Part shown: positions 9,536-17,771 of the stretch, in pieces
Layout: every line of letters starts with the position of its first letter
Numbering within the stretch: position 1 is the first letter of the stretch
NCBI RefSeq assembly: GCF_034471385.1
Contig: NZ_JARGYU010000001.1
Location: forward strand, 248,001-312,000
Source: Lyticum sinuosum
GTDB lineage: Bacteria > Pseudomonadota > Alphaproteobacteria > Rickettsiales > Midichloriaceae
DNA length: 64,000 nucleotides
Reading direction: 5' to 3'
Made by a program: the position numbers and the translations under genes
Notes under the pieces: model-generated
Told to the model about the DNA's origin: nothing
The model's database searches: none
Seen by the model: the letters and a program-made list of their open reading frames with translations, nothing else

Positions 9536-10339
9536 TTAGATATAATTTTGTTTTTTATTACAAATATAAATAAAATAAAATCCAAAAAGTATCATTATAA
9601 TTGATAAAATTTGTCCCTGAGTAAAATATTTTTTAATATATCCTATCTGATAGTCTGGAACTCTGAAAATTTCACATATAATTCTCATTATAGAATAAAA
9701 AATTAAAAAACACCCTGAGAATGTACCACTTTTCCAGATCTTTCTTTTTTTATTCCATAAATAAATCATTATTATAAATAATATTAATCCTTCAGTAATT
9801 GCTTCATAAAGTTGACTCGGATGTCTTGGAATGTTATCAATACTTTTGAAGATAACGGCCCATGGAAGATTTGTGGGTTTTCCATAAAGTTCACCATTTG
9901 TAAAGTTCGCTATTCTCCCAAAAAATAATGATATGGGTACAGATACACAAACTAAGTCAGATATCTTCGAGAACTGTATTTTTTGCTTAGCACAAAACAA
10001 TTTTAACGCTAGAGCTGTTCCTATTAGCCCGCCATGAAATGACATACCACCTTCCCATGTTTTATATATTTCGTTAAAGTTATGCAAATAATGAAGTGGA
10101 TTATAGAATAAGACATAGCCAATCCTACCACCAAGTACTACTCCCATTATCAGGAAGAAAAATAGGGAATCTAGGGATTTATCAGTAATTTCAACATAGC
10201 TACTTTTTTCATTTAATATTCTTATAATAAACATGCTAATTAGAAACCCTATTGCATAAGACATACCATACCAATAAAAATTTATGCCATATATAGAAAA
10301 AAATTTTTTATCAGTTTCTATAATAAAAAAAAAATTCAT
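9536..10339 (-). CDS. lgt: Prolipoprotein diacylglyceryl transferase
   Basis: Lgt transfers a diacylglyceryl group from phosphatidylglycerol to the lipobox Cys of prolipoproteins in the inner membrane, the first step of lipoprotein maturation. The 267-residue protein has several membrane segments and the diagnostic blocks: FHGGLIGTALAL (101-112), the Lgt signature GRIANFTNGELYGKPT (141-156), and RHPSQLYEA in the C-terminal half. The first codons run through an A10 tract on the plus strand (10325-10334), and the frame is correct across it. The gene is divergent from phaR, with 78 bp between the starts. The downstream solute-binding protein may share its transcript. Confidence 0.94.
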   Translation of the reverse strand: MNFFFIIETDKKFFSIYGINFYWYGMSYAIGFLISMFIIRILNEKSSYVEITDKSLDSLFFFLIMGVVLGGRIGYVLFYNPLHYLHNFNEIYKTWEGGMSFHGGLIGTALALKLFCAKQKIQFSKISDLVCVSVPISLFFGRIANFTNGELYGKPTNLPWAVIFKSIDNIPRHPSQLYEAITEGLILFIIMIYLWNKKRKIWKSGTFSGCFLIFYSIMRIICEIFRVPDYQIGYIKKYFTQGQILSIIMILFGFYFIYICNKKQNYI

Positions 10340-10417
10340 TTTTCTTGCAAAGATTTTCAGGTTATGTTTCTACACTATAACAAAAGCATTTAATCAAAAC
10401 AACCAATTAGATCACAA

Positions 10418-10885
10418 ATGAATAAAGTGTTAATTAAAAAATATATTAATAGAAGATTATATAACATGTCCAGTGGGTGCTACATTGTATATAATGATCT
10501 AATAAAAATGATAAAAGAAGGAATAAAAGTAAAAATAGTAGACGTTCAATCAGAAGTTGATATAACAGTAACTACTGTTCTACATGCATTAGCAGAATAT
10601 TTAAATCATAAAGATTCTAATAATAGTAATGTTAACGCTATTAAAGATAATTCTGATGTTGTACAAGAAGTTGTAGAAATAATACTTAATAATGAGAATT
10701 ATTGGATAACAGAATACTCTAAATTGATTATTAATTACCTAAAAGAAGTTCAACGTATTTATAAAAGTTCTGATAAAAAATCTTATGGACATATAGATTC
10801 TTTTACACAAATACAAAAATTATCTGATTATAATAGAAATCTTACTCAACAATTAATTGATTTAGCCAGACAACATTTTAGCTAG
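10418..10885 (+). CDS. phaR: PhaR-like polyhydroxyalkanoate regulator
   Basis: Residues 3-60 match the PhaR DNA-binding/PHB-accumulation N-terminal domain: VLIKKYINRRLYNMSSGCYI, followed by a DLIKMIKEGIKVKIVDVQSEVDIT block. In PHA-storing bacteria PhaR binds both phasin promoters and nascent PHA granules. The remaining ~95 residues are helical and less conserved, with an Asn/Ser insertion around 66-82. No phaC, phaB or phasin gene is visible here, so the link to PHA storage in this organism is inferred from family only; it may act as a general regulator. It is divergent from lgt and convergent with ackA. Confidence 0.82.
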   Translation: MNKVLIKKYINRRLYNMSSGCYIVYNDLIKMIKEGIKVKIVDVQSEVDITVTTVLHALAEYLNHKDSNNSNVNAIKDNSDVVQEVVEIILNNENYWITEYSKLIINYLKEVQRIYKSSDKKSYGHIDSFTQIQKLSDYNRNLTQQLIDLARQHFS

Positions 10886-10996
10886 AAGAATTTAAATAAA
10901 TTTGCTATAATATTTTATTACTAGCAAAATATTATATAAATATATAAAAGACACATTATAAATATAGCTATAAAAAAAAAGTTAAAGTATAAAATT

Positions 10997-12205
10997 TTAA
11001 CTATTTTTTAATTTTTTCTTAATTTTTTCTGCAATTACTGTTTCTTCATTAATATATGCTATTGCAATTGAAGATTTACTATTATTTGTATGAATAAATC
11101 TAATATTACTATCATTACTATTATTATTATTCTTTTTGAATTTCAATTCTAAAGGTTGTTCTTCATTGTAATCTATATTTTCTATCCCAAGCCATTTTAC
11201 TGACTCAATAATTTTATTTCTTATTTCTGACGAATTTTCTCCTATTCCTCCTGAGAATATAATAAGATCTACACCTTGCATAAGTCCAATAAAAGCATGA
11301 AGATAATGACTAATTCTATAGCAAAACATATCAATAGCCATTTTAGATTTAATATCATTCTTTGCAGCTATAATCAAATCACGCATATCACTACTTTTAC
11401 CAGATATTCCTAAAAGTCCTGATTTTTTATTTAAGATATTTATCACTTCATTTGGTGTTATATTGTAATATTGACTTATATAATTAACAATACTAGGGTC
11501 CAAAGATCCAGATCTAGTACCCATAACCAATCCATCAAGAGGAGTAAAACTCATAGTTGTATCCATACTTTTTCCTGAATTTATAGCACACATACTGCAT
11601 CCATTACCTAAATGTATTGCTACAATTCTCTTTTTCGATAACCCTGAATTTAGATTTTTTAATATATGTAATATACTCTCGTAAGCTATACCATGAAAGC
11701 CATATCTTCTTATTCCAGATTGATAAAATCTTTCTTCTATAGCCAAGCGATGTGCTATTTCTGGGATTGTAGAGTGAAATGCTGTATCAAAATATGCAAA
11801 TTGAATTGAATTAAATGGTATCATACTTCTCATATAACTTGCTGCATGTGGATTATGTAATGGAGCAAATATGGATAAATTGTCAATTTTTTTTATTACA
11901 TTATCATTTACTTCAACTAATTCAGTAAATTCACGTCCACCATGAACTACACGATGTCCTATTGCTTTAATTGATAGATTATTTACTTTAATCCATTCTG
12001 AAATAATGGAAAATACATCAATTTCATAAGAAAAATTTTTTGATGTATCATTTTTCTTACAATAAAGAATTTTCTCTCCTGTGACATTATTAATTTCAAT
12101 CAATGCTTTATAATAAGTATATGATATATTTTCAGGAATTGCAGATAGTTTAACGCTTGATGAACCAGCATTAATAATTAAAAAATATTGATTATTTTGT
12201 GACAT
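10997..12205 (-). CDS. ackA: Acetate kinase
   Basis: AckA interconverts acetate + ATP and acetyl phosphate + ADP. Family motifs are complete: INAGSSSVKLSA near the N-terminus, GHRVVHGG, FDTAFHSTIP, RYGFHG with the catalytic His, HLGNGCSMCAI, MGTRSGSLDPSI, and FSGGIGENSSEIR. In the RYGFHG block the usual TSH is replaced by IAY. Length (402) is normal, with an Asn-rich insertion near residue 365. pta is not in the window. The first 24 bp of the gene plus 5 bp of leader are duplicated in tandem just upstream (see repeat), so an 8-codon false start precedes the real ATG. It converges with phaR. Confidence 0.93.
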   Translation of the reverse strand: MSQNNQYFLIINAGSSSVKLSAIPENISYTYYKALIEINNVTGEKILYCKKNDTSKNFSYEIDVFSIISEWIKVNNLSIKAIGHRVVHGGREFTELVEVNDNVIKKIDNLSIFAPLHNPHAASYMRSMIPFNSIQFAYFDTAFHSTIPEIAHRLAIEERFYQSGIRRYGFHGIAYESILHILKNLNSGLSKKRIVAIHLGNGCSMCAINSGKSMDTTMSFTPLDGLVMGTRSGSLDPSIVNYISQYYNITPNEVINILNKKSGLLGISGKSSDMRDLIIAAKNDIKSKMAIDMFCYRISHYLHAFIGLMQGVDLIIFSGGIGENSSEIRNKIIESVKWLGIENIDYNEEQPLELKFKKNNNNSNDSNIRFIHTNNSKSSIAIAYINEETVIAEKIKKKLKNS

Positions 12206-12241
12206 AAAAATTAATATTGATTATTTTGTGACATAAAAATT
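12184..12241. repeat. 29-bp perfect tandem duplication over the ackA start
   Basis: Two identical 29-bp units (12184-12212 and 12213-12241) span the ackA start codon and its first seven codons. On the minus strand the upstream copy reads ATG plus six codons and then TAA, a short open reading frame repeating the ackA N-terminus immediately before the true start. The rest of the space up to the tRNA promoter is A/T-rich with nothing recognised. Confidence 0.9.
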
Positions 12242-12481
12242 TTATTTGAAATAAAATTATGATATTTATATATAATTTTATATTTTTTATTATAAAATTG
12301 CAAATATTATATTAATAATAATATAATTTTAAAATATTAAGTTTTTTTTATAAAAATGTTTTTTTATTATAAATAATAATATTTTTAATTTTTTGATTAA
12401 TAAAACAAATTTTACTGTTTTTTAAATAGAATTACATTAAAATAAATTAACTATAATTTAACTATAATTTATAATTATTTA

Positions 12482-12510
12482 TTGACATGTAATTAATAAA
12501 ATTGTATTAC
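12482..12510 (+). promoter_or_regulatory. Probable sigma-70 promoter of initiator tRNA
   Basis: A consensus -35 box TTGACA (12482-12487) is followed after 17 bp by TATTAC (12505-12510); an overlapping TACAAT sits at 12507 with 19-bp spacing. Transcription would begin about 17 bp before the tRNA. This is one of only two clear full -35 boxes I noticed, and both precede tRNA genes. Confidence 0.6.
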
Positions 12511-12534
12511 AATAGAATATGTAGGCTTTATTGA

Positions 12535-12608
12535 CGTGAGGTAGAGCAGCTTGGTAGCTCGTCAGGCTCATAACCTGAAGGACGTAGGTTCAAATCCTAC
12601 CCTCACAA
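12535..12608 (+). tRNA. tRNA-fMet (CAT), initiator
   Basis: A complete cloverleaf can be drawn. The acceptor stem pairs positions 2-7 (GTGAGG) with CCTCAC, and position 1 is C opposite A72, the unpaired C1xA72 that marks initiator tRNA. The D-arm is GAGCAGCTTGGTAGCTC, the anticodon arm TCAGG-CTCATAA-CCTGA gives CAT, and the T-arm is GTAGG-TTCAAAT-CCTAC. The third of the usual three G:C pairs of the anticodon stem is A:U here. After A73 the DNA reads CCC, so the terminal CCA is not fully encoded. Confidence 0.95.
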
Positions 12609-12611
12609 CCC

Positions 12612-12935
12612 TTCCTCATTTATACTTACTTATTACTAATAGTATATCTACATGCTATTAATTGTTTATTGTATTAGCATAAGCTGACTTTTCTGCAAAA
12701 ATCCTATTTTTGTTTTTCTATTTTTTATCCTTTTTATATAATATCGCTTTTTTACTCGATTTATCAGAATAAGACTCTTATTTGCATATAAATAGCATAA
12801 AAATTAAAATATTGATCGATTTAAAGTTATTATCAATATTTATGTTATCTAATATATTAATTTATAACATTATATAAAATATCTGTATGATTTTTAAAAT
12901 AATAATATAAAATCTTTAAATATTAATTTAATGTA
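12612..12935. other. Intergenic region between tRNA-fMet and era
   Basis: About 320 bp of A/T-rich DNA. I see no open reading frame, no second tRNA and no convincing terminator or hairpin. Confidence 0.6.
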
Positions 12936-13979
12936 ATGGATACTAAAACATCAGTTGTTGCTATAATAGGACAACCAAACTCAGGTAAATCTACTTTGCT
13001 TAATTATCTTATGAAAGATAATTTATCGATTGTTACAAATAAAGTTCAAACAACTCGTTTTTCTATCAAAGGTATTTTGAATTATGAAAATACTCAACTT
13101 GTACTAATTGATACTCCTGGGCTTTTTGAACCACGACAAGATCATCTTTTAGAGAAATATATTGTTAAAAATGCTATTAACAGTATTAAATATGCAGATA
13201 TTTTAGTTTTTTTATTAGATATAATGCAAATAACAAGAGTATTTCGGAATGAGATAACATATCTCAACCAGTCTCAGTATAATAATACTGATATTTCTCC
13301 TAATAAGAATCATTCAGATATAGATAATATTAATCAAAATCAACTCAAAGATTTACCACAGAGTCCAGAAATGAGGGAATTTATTGATATAAATCGTACA
13401 TTAATGAAAAAAAATAGAAAAAATTCTCCTTTGATTTTTGCGGTTAATAAATTTGATTTATATAATGAACATCTTAAACATAATCATAATAATTTTGCGA
13501 TATATCCAAATAAACATGATATTTTAAAAATAATTAATTATATAAAAAAAGATTTTCATGAAATACACAATATATCTGCAACTTCCGGTGATGGAATTGA
13601 GAATCTAATATCTTCACTTTGCCAAATTAGTCCTCAAGGAGAATGGAATTATGATTGTAAGACTGATCTTACACCTCAAAAAATTGCTGAAGAAATAACA
13701 AGAGAACAAATATATCTTCAATTAAATAAAGAATTACCATATAGTATTCATATTTATACTGAATCGTGGAATGAAACTATAGATAAAATAGTTATAAAAC
13801 AAGCTATTTGCGTTATTAAAAATTCTCAAAAGGTTATTGTTATAGGCGAAAATGGAAAGAGAATTAAAGAAATAGGTATAAGCTCTAGAGAAAAAATTTC
13901 TCTGAAATTTAATAAAAATATTGATCTTTTTTTATTTGTTAAAGTAAAACCAGATTGGATAAAACAATTAAGTAATTAA
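12936..13979 (+). CDS. era: GTPase Era
   Basis: Era is the essential GTPase that binds the 3' end of 16S rRNA during small-subunit maturation. Motifs: G1 GQPNSGKST (12-20), G2 TTRFSIKGI (39-47), G3 DTPG (59-62), G4 NKFD (171-174), and a C-terminal KH domain with the VIVIGENGKRIKEIG RNA-binding loop (about 305-320). Residues ~103-163, between G3 and G4, hold an Asn/Gln/Ser-rich insertion absent from the family, which raises the length to 347 from about 300. No rnc or recO gene is next to it, unlike many proteobacteria. Confidence 0.95.
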   Translation: MDTKTSVVAIIGQPNSGKSTLLNYLMKDNLSIVTNKVQTTRFSIKGILNYENTQLVLIDTPGLFEPRQDHLLEKYIVKNAINSIKYADILVFLLDIMQITRVFRNEITYLNQSQYNNTDISPNKNHSDIDNINQNQLKDLPQSPEMREFIDINRTLMKKNRKNSPLIFAVNKFDLYNEHLKHNHNNFAIYPNKHDILKIINYIKKDFHEIHNISATSGDGIENLISSLCQISPQGEWNYDCKTDLTPQKIAEEITREQIYLQLNKELPYSIHIYTESWNETIDKIVIKQAICVIKNSQKVIVIGENGKRIKEIGISSREKISLKFNKNIDLFLFVKVKPDWIKQLSN

Positions 13980-14056
13980 TAAAAAGTTAAATAATTAAAT
14001 ATTATATATTATAAATATAATATTATGTATATAAATTCATAAAATACAAAAATAAT

Positions 14057-14758
14057 ATGCATTATATTGATATGCATTGTATAAGTGTTAAATTTTTGAA
14101 TAATTTGTTAAAATTAGCTATAAACATATTTATATATTTATTTATATATTTTTTCATACATAAAAATATTTTTGCAGATACTTCTTGTTTTATTTGTGAA
14201 AAAAGTTCTTCAGATATTAATGAATTACAAAATTATATAATTGGTAATAATACAGAAAAAAATATATATGAAAATAAAAAATATAATAGAGATCTTCATA
14301 ATATACGATTACAGAGGATCAAAATAAATGATAATAATAAATCTTCTATCGTAGATAGAAAAAAAAGCATTAATGATAATATAAATGATGATATTCATTT
14401 TAATATTCCAGATAATTCAATAAAAAATAAATTTTTATTAAGAAATACTGTTTATAAAGAAAAATCTGATAAAATTTTAGTAAAATCAAATGAAAGAACA
14501 AAATTAAGCAAAAATAATTATAATCAACAAAATTTTTCGAAAAATAAAAATTATAATAATATTTATCAAAATTTTGATATAATATCGGGTAGACCTGTGA
14601 TACTTAGATTTAGACGAGGAGTATTAAAAATAGAAACACAAGCTATTGCTATGGATTCTGGATCAATTGGTGATATTATTAAAGTAAGAAATATAAGTAG
14701 CAATAAAGTTATTAATTGTAGAATTATTGAAACTGGGATAGTTGAAGTTATTAAATAA
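14057..14758 (+). CDS. flgA: FlgA-like flagellar P-ring chaperone (C-terminal SAF domain)
   Basis: FlgA is a periplasmic chaperone for P-ring assembly of the flagellar basal body. Only the last ~60 residues (174-233) are recognisable: GRPVILRFRRGVLKIETQA, then MDSGSIGDIIKVRNISSNKV and a terminal IIETGIVEVI, the pattern of the ChapFlgA/SAF domain. A hydrophobic signal-like helix (16-40) precedes it. The middle (45-170) is Asn/Lys-rich low complexity where the family has its conserved N-terminal domains, so the protein is either strongly diverged or partly decayed. fliI at 57.6 kb supports a flagellar system. The last 22 codons are copied twice more downstream (99-bp repeat). Confidence 0.68.
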   Translation: MHYIDMHCISVKFLNNLLKLAINIFIYLFIYFFIHKNIFADTSCFICEKSSSDINELQNYIIGNNTEKNIYENKKYNRDLHNIRLQRIKINDNNKSSIVDRKKSINDNINDDIHFNIPDNSIKNKFLLRNTVYKEKSDKILVKSNERTKLSKNNYNQQNFSKNKNYNNIYQNFDIISGRPVILRFRRGVLKIETQAIAMDSGSIGDIIKVRNISSNKVINCRIIETGIVEVIK

Positions 14759-14989
14759 TATAAAAAACATTTATTAATTTATTATTTTATAATAAGTAGT
14801 AATAAAGTTATTAATTGTAGAATTATTGAAACTGGGATAGTTGAAGTTATTAAATAATATAAAAAACATTTATTAATTTATTATTTTATAATAAGTAGCA
14901 ATAAAGTTATTAATTGTAGAATTATTGAAGCTGGGATAGTTGAAGTTATTAAATAATATAAAAAACATTTATTAATTTATTATTTTAAT
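14693..14989. repeat. 99-bp x 3 tandem repeat of the flgA 3' end
   Basis: Three consecutive 99-bp units begin at 14693, 14792 and 14891. Each contains the last ~22 codons of flgA with its TAA stop plus about 33 bp of spacer. The first unit is part of the real gene; the other two are tail copies with a stop each. They differ by single bases (for example AAACTGG against AAGCTGG in unit 3), so the array has begun to diverge and is not a simple assembly stutter. Confidence 0.92.
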
Positions 14990-14994
14990 AAGTT

Positions 14995-15927
14995 TTATTT
15001 CACAGTTAAAGGAACATCATCAATTAATATAGATTTTATCAGTGTTATTCCATTTACTTTTACTGATATCATATCAACTGTTCCTGTTGGAATAAAAAAT
15101 ATAAAACTTCTTTTATCATCATGGCGAATTACCTTATTAGGTAGTATATTATGAGAAGCAACACAAATCCCTCCTCTATTATAATAATAAATATTTAGTG
15201 ATTTAATAATCTCAGGATTTTTCTTATTATTAATAAGAGTTATATGTATTATATCACTCTTATATGGTAAAACTTTAACTTCCCGATTAATATTATAAAT
15301 AGCAATATTATTATTTTTTTTATGTAAATCAACTCCAATTTTTTCGAAAATTGTGTTTATCATAGGTTGTTTATCAAACAAATTATAAATAATTATTCCA
15401 AATATAATTATAGTTGTTACAAGAATATTAATAATAATAGTGAAAAACCAAGATGAAGAAGATTTTGTTATTGATTTAGATCTACCTAAATTATGATATT
15501 CAAGATAATGAGTTCCTTTTCTCACTTTAAATCTATTATCAGATGTATTTAATGTATTAGATTTTGGTGTTATAATTCCATTATTTGCTGACTTATTAGG
15601 ATAAAAAATAGGATATTGATTTTTTTGTTTATTGATTTGATCTGTTATATTAGCAATATCATTTTTCTTTTTAGTAAATACATTATTATTGATAATGTGA
15701 TCATTTGGTATTTGTTTGTCTATATCTTTACAAGCAAGTCTATTATGATCTGAGTAATTTTTTTCTTCTTTAGCTAAATTAGGCTTATATTCTACCCATT
15801 CATAGTCACATTCAGAACAACGGACTAATCTTCCTGATTCTCCTATATCAGATATATTAACAGTAAGAATAGCTGTACAATTTTTACAGCTAATATCATA
15901 TTTATATAAATGTTTATTATCTTCCAC
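14995..15927 (-). CDS. MJ0042-type zinc-ribbon membrane protein
   Basis: The N-terminus contains a CxxC...CxxC zinc ribbon (Cys14, Cys17, Cys37, Cys40) within an IGESGRLVRCSECDYEW context, the MJ0042 finger common in alphaproteobacteria. A single transmembrane helix is at about residues 163-183, and the C-terminal ~120 residues resemble the DUF3426-type extracytoplasmic domain (IYYYNRGGICVAS, FFIPTGTVDMISVKV). The linker (50-150) is polar and Asn-rich. The expected topology is cytoplasmic zinc ribbon and periplasmic C-terminus. The function of this family is not established. It is convergent with flgA, and its stop lies just past the flgA repeat array. Confidence 0.75.
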   Translation of the reverse strand: MEDNKHLYKYDISCKNCTAILTVNISDIGESGRLVRCSECDYEWVEYKPNLAKEEKNYSDHNRLACKDIDKQIPNDHIINNNVFTKKKNDIANITDQINKQKNQYPIFYPNKSANNGIITPKSNTLNTSDNRFKVRKGTHYLEYHNLGRSKSITKSSSSWFFTIIINILVTTIIIFGIIIYNLFDKQPMINTIFEKIGVDLHKKNNNIAIYNINREVKVLPYKSDIIHITLINNKKNPEIIKSLNIYYYNRGGICVASHNILPNKVIRHDDKRSFIFFIPTGTVDMISVKVNGITLIKSILIDDVPLTVK

Positions 15928-16224
15928 TTTAATAAATTTAAAGATTTTATAATATACTATTTTTAAGTAAAATTATTGATTTACTATATTATTTAAGTCA
16001 TAAATATACTATTTTTTATAGTAATACTTAAAAAACTATATCAACAAAAATTTTAACAAAAGCAAAACATAGCTAACATAATCAATAAATTATTTTAATT
16101 CAATTAATTTTCATTTTTTAATAAAATCATACTTTCTACTTGTTATAGTGTATTGCTAAAATTATATATGATAATATCATATTCAGTTAATAAATAGTTA
16201 ATAAATTTAAATATAAAATTATAA

Positions 16225-17412
16225 ATGAGTATATCGTTGAAATATATGTCTCTTCTTAAAGATATAATGGAAGATAATAGTATAACACCGAATGGGAAGA
16301 AAAGTTTATATATAATATGTTCATTTTTAGAAAAATTAGGTTTTATTTGCCAAATAATACCTTTTAATGATATAAATCATAATAATAACTCATCTAATAC
16401 TCATACAGAAGTTTATAATCTTTATGCAAAATATGGAAAAGGTTCATTTAATCTATGTTTTGCAGGACATGTGGATGTAGTTCCTACAGGAGATATCCAA
16501 AAATGGAAATTTAACCCTTTTAACTTTACTATAGATAAAAATATCTTATATGGAAGGGGAATAGTAGATATGAAAGGAGCAATTGTTTCTTATATATCTG
16601 CGATTGAAGAATTTCTTCCTGTAATTGATCAACAAAAAATGACTTTTAGTATAATGTTAACAACAGATGAGGAAGGTATAGCAGAAAATGGAATAAAAAA
16701 ACTTCTTCCTTATTTAAAAAATCAAGGTGAAAATCTCTCATTTTGTTTAGTTGGAGAACCAGTAAGCAAAAACAGTGTTGGAGATATCATTAAAATAGGA
16801 TCTAGAGGAAGTGCAACATTTAAAATTACTGTAAGAGGAACACAAGGCCATGTAGCCTATCATGAATATAATGATAATCCTGCTAAGAGAATTATTCGTA
16901 TTTTAAATAGAGCAGTTTTATATAAATTTGATAATGGAGATCAATATTTTTCACCTTCTAATTTGGAGATTACAACTATGAAATGTGATAGTGGTGCGGA
17001 AAATATAGTACCTGAAGTGGCTTTTGCACAGTTTAATATTCGTTATGGAAATAAATATACAGCTGAAATATTATTTTCTATAATAGAAAAAGAAATAATT
17101 GGAGAAGATATTAAATTTACAAATTTAGAATATCATAGTAGTGGTGATTCATTTATATCTACACAAATAGATGATAATTTGAAATCAGTAGCAAATGCTA
17201 TTTTTCAGGTTAGTAATATATTTCCCGAATTTAGTACTTATGGAGGAACTTCTGATGCTCGTTTTATTAAAGAATATTGTCCTGTAATTGAAATAGGGCT
17301 ATTAGGAAGTACGGCCCATCAAATAAATGAAAATTGTTCAATTGATGATTTAAATTTATTAAAAAATATCTATAATAATGTAATATCAACTATTATTAAA
17401 AAATATTTATAA
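16225..17412 (+). CDS. dapE: Succinyl-diaminopimelate desuccinylase
   Basis: DapE hydrolyses N-succinyl-LL-diaminopimelate in the lysine/DAP pathway, supplying peptidoglycan cross-links. The M20 metallopeptidase motifs are present: CFAGHVDVVPTGD with the first zinc His and the catalytic Asp, GRGIVDMKGA with the bridging Asp, TTDEEG with the catalytic Glu, VGEP, SRGSATFKITVRGTQGHVAY in the dimerisation domain, and GGTSDARF...HQINE at the C-terminus. Length (395) is slightly above normal. Together with the carboxypeptidase and fts genes it supports active peptidoglycan synthesis. Standalone on the plus strand, with ~300 bp of A/T-rich DNA upstream in which I see no gene. Confidence 0.93.
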   Translation: MSISLKYMSLLKDIMEDNSITPNGKKSLYIICSFLEKLGFICQIIPFNDINHNNNSSNTHTEVYNLYAKYGKGSFNLCFAGHVDVVPTGDIQKWKFNPFNFTIDKNILYGRGIVDMKGAIVSYISAIEEFLPVIDQQKMTFSIMLTTDEEGIAENGIKKLLPYLKNQGENLSFCLVGEPVSKNSVGDIIKIGSRGSATFKITVRGTQGHVAYHEYNDNPAKRIIRILNRAVLYKFDNGDQYFSPSNLEITTMKCDSGAENIVPEVAFAQFNIRYGNKYTAEILFSIIEKEIIGEDIKFTNLEYHSSGDSFISTQIDDNLKSVANAIFQVSNIFPEFSTYGGTSDARFIKEYCPVIEIGLLGSTAHQINENCSIDDLNLLKNIYNNVISTIIKKYL

Positions 17413-17771
17413 ATTAATATATAATAATATTATTATTTTTATATAAAAATTTTTATCTTATATTTATATGATATTATATTAAAATTCTTTTATTTTAAAA
17501 TTTGTATTATAAATATTTACTTTATTAGATTTATAATAATTAAGTTTTATTATTTTTTAACTAATTGTTGTAATAATTACAATCATCAAATAATATATTA
17601 AATTAAATATTATTTTAAATATACTATTAAACTATTAAATACAGTATTTATAATACAAAATTTTGTATTGTTAATAGTTGTATTAGTATAATATTCTTTT
17701 AGTAATTTTTATTAAAATAACATTAAATACTATAAATTAGTTATAACTTTATAGTTTTATAAAATGATCTC
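17413..17771. other. Intergenic region before the carboxypeptidase gene, with an 18-bp palindrome
   Basis: The ~360 bp hold no reading frame. The only structure is a perfect palindrome AATACAAAATTTTGTATT at 17652-17669, about 100 bp before the next start codon. It could be an operator, but in DNA this A/T-rich it could also arise by chance. Confidence 0.4.

Noticed and set aside
10325..10334. A10 tract in lgt as another frameshift
   Set aside because: The ATG and the conserved Lgt sequence are in the same frame with ten bases.
10901..10928. Hairpin TTTGCTA/TAGCAAA between phaR and ackA as terminator
   Set aside because: Seven-bp stem with a 14-base loop and no poly-T; too weak in DNA this A/T-rich.
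14693..14989. Possible CRISPR-like array
   Set aside because: The 99-bp units are contiguous copies without unique spacers and contain a gene tail; no cas genes are present.
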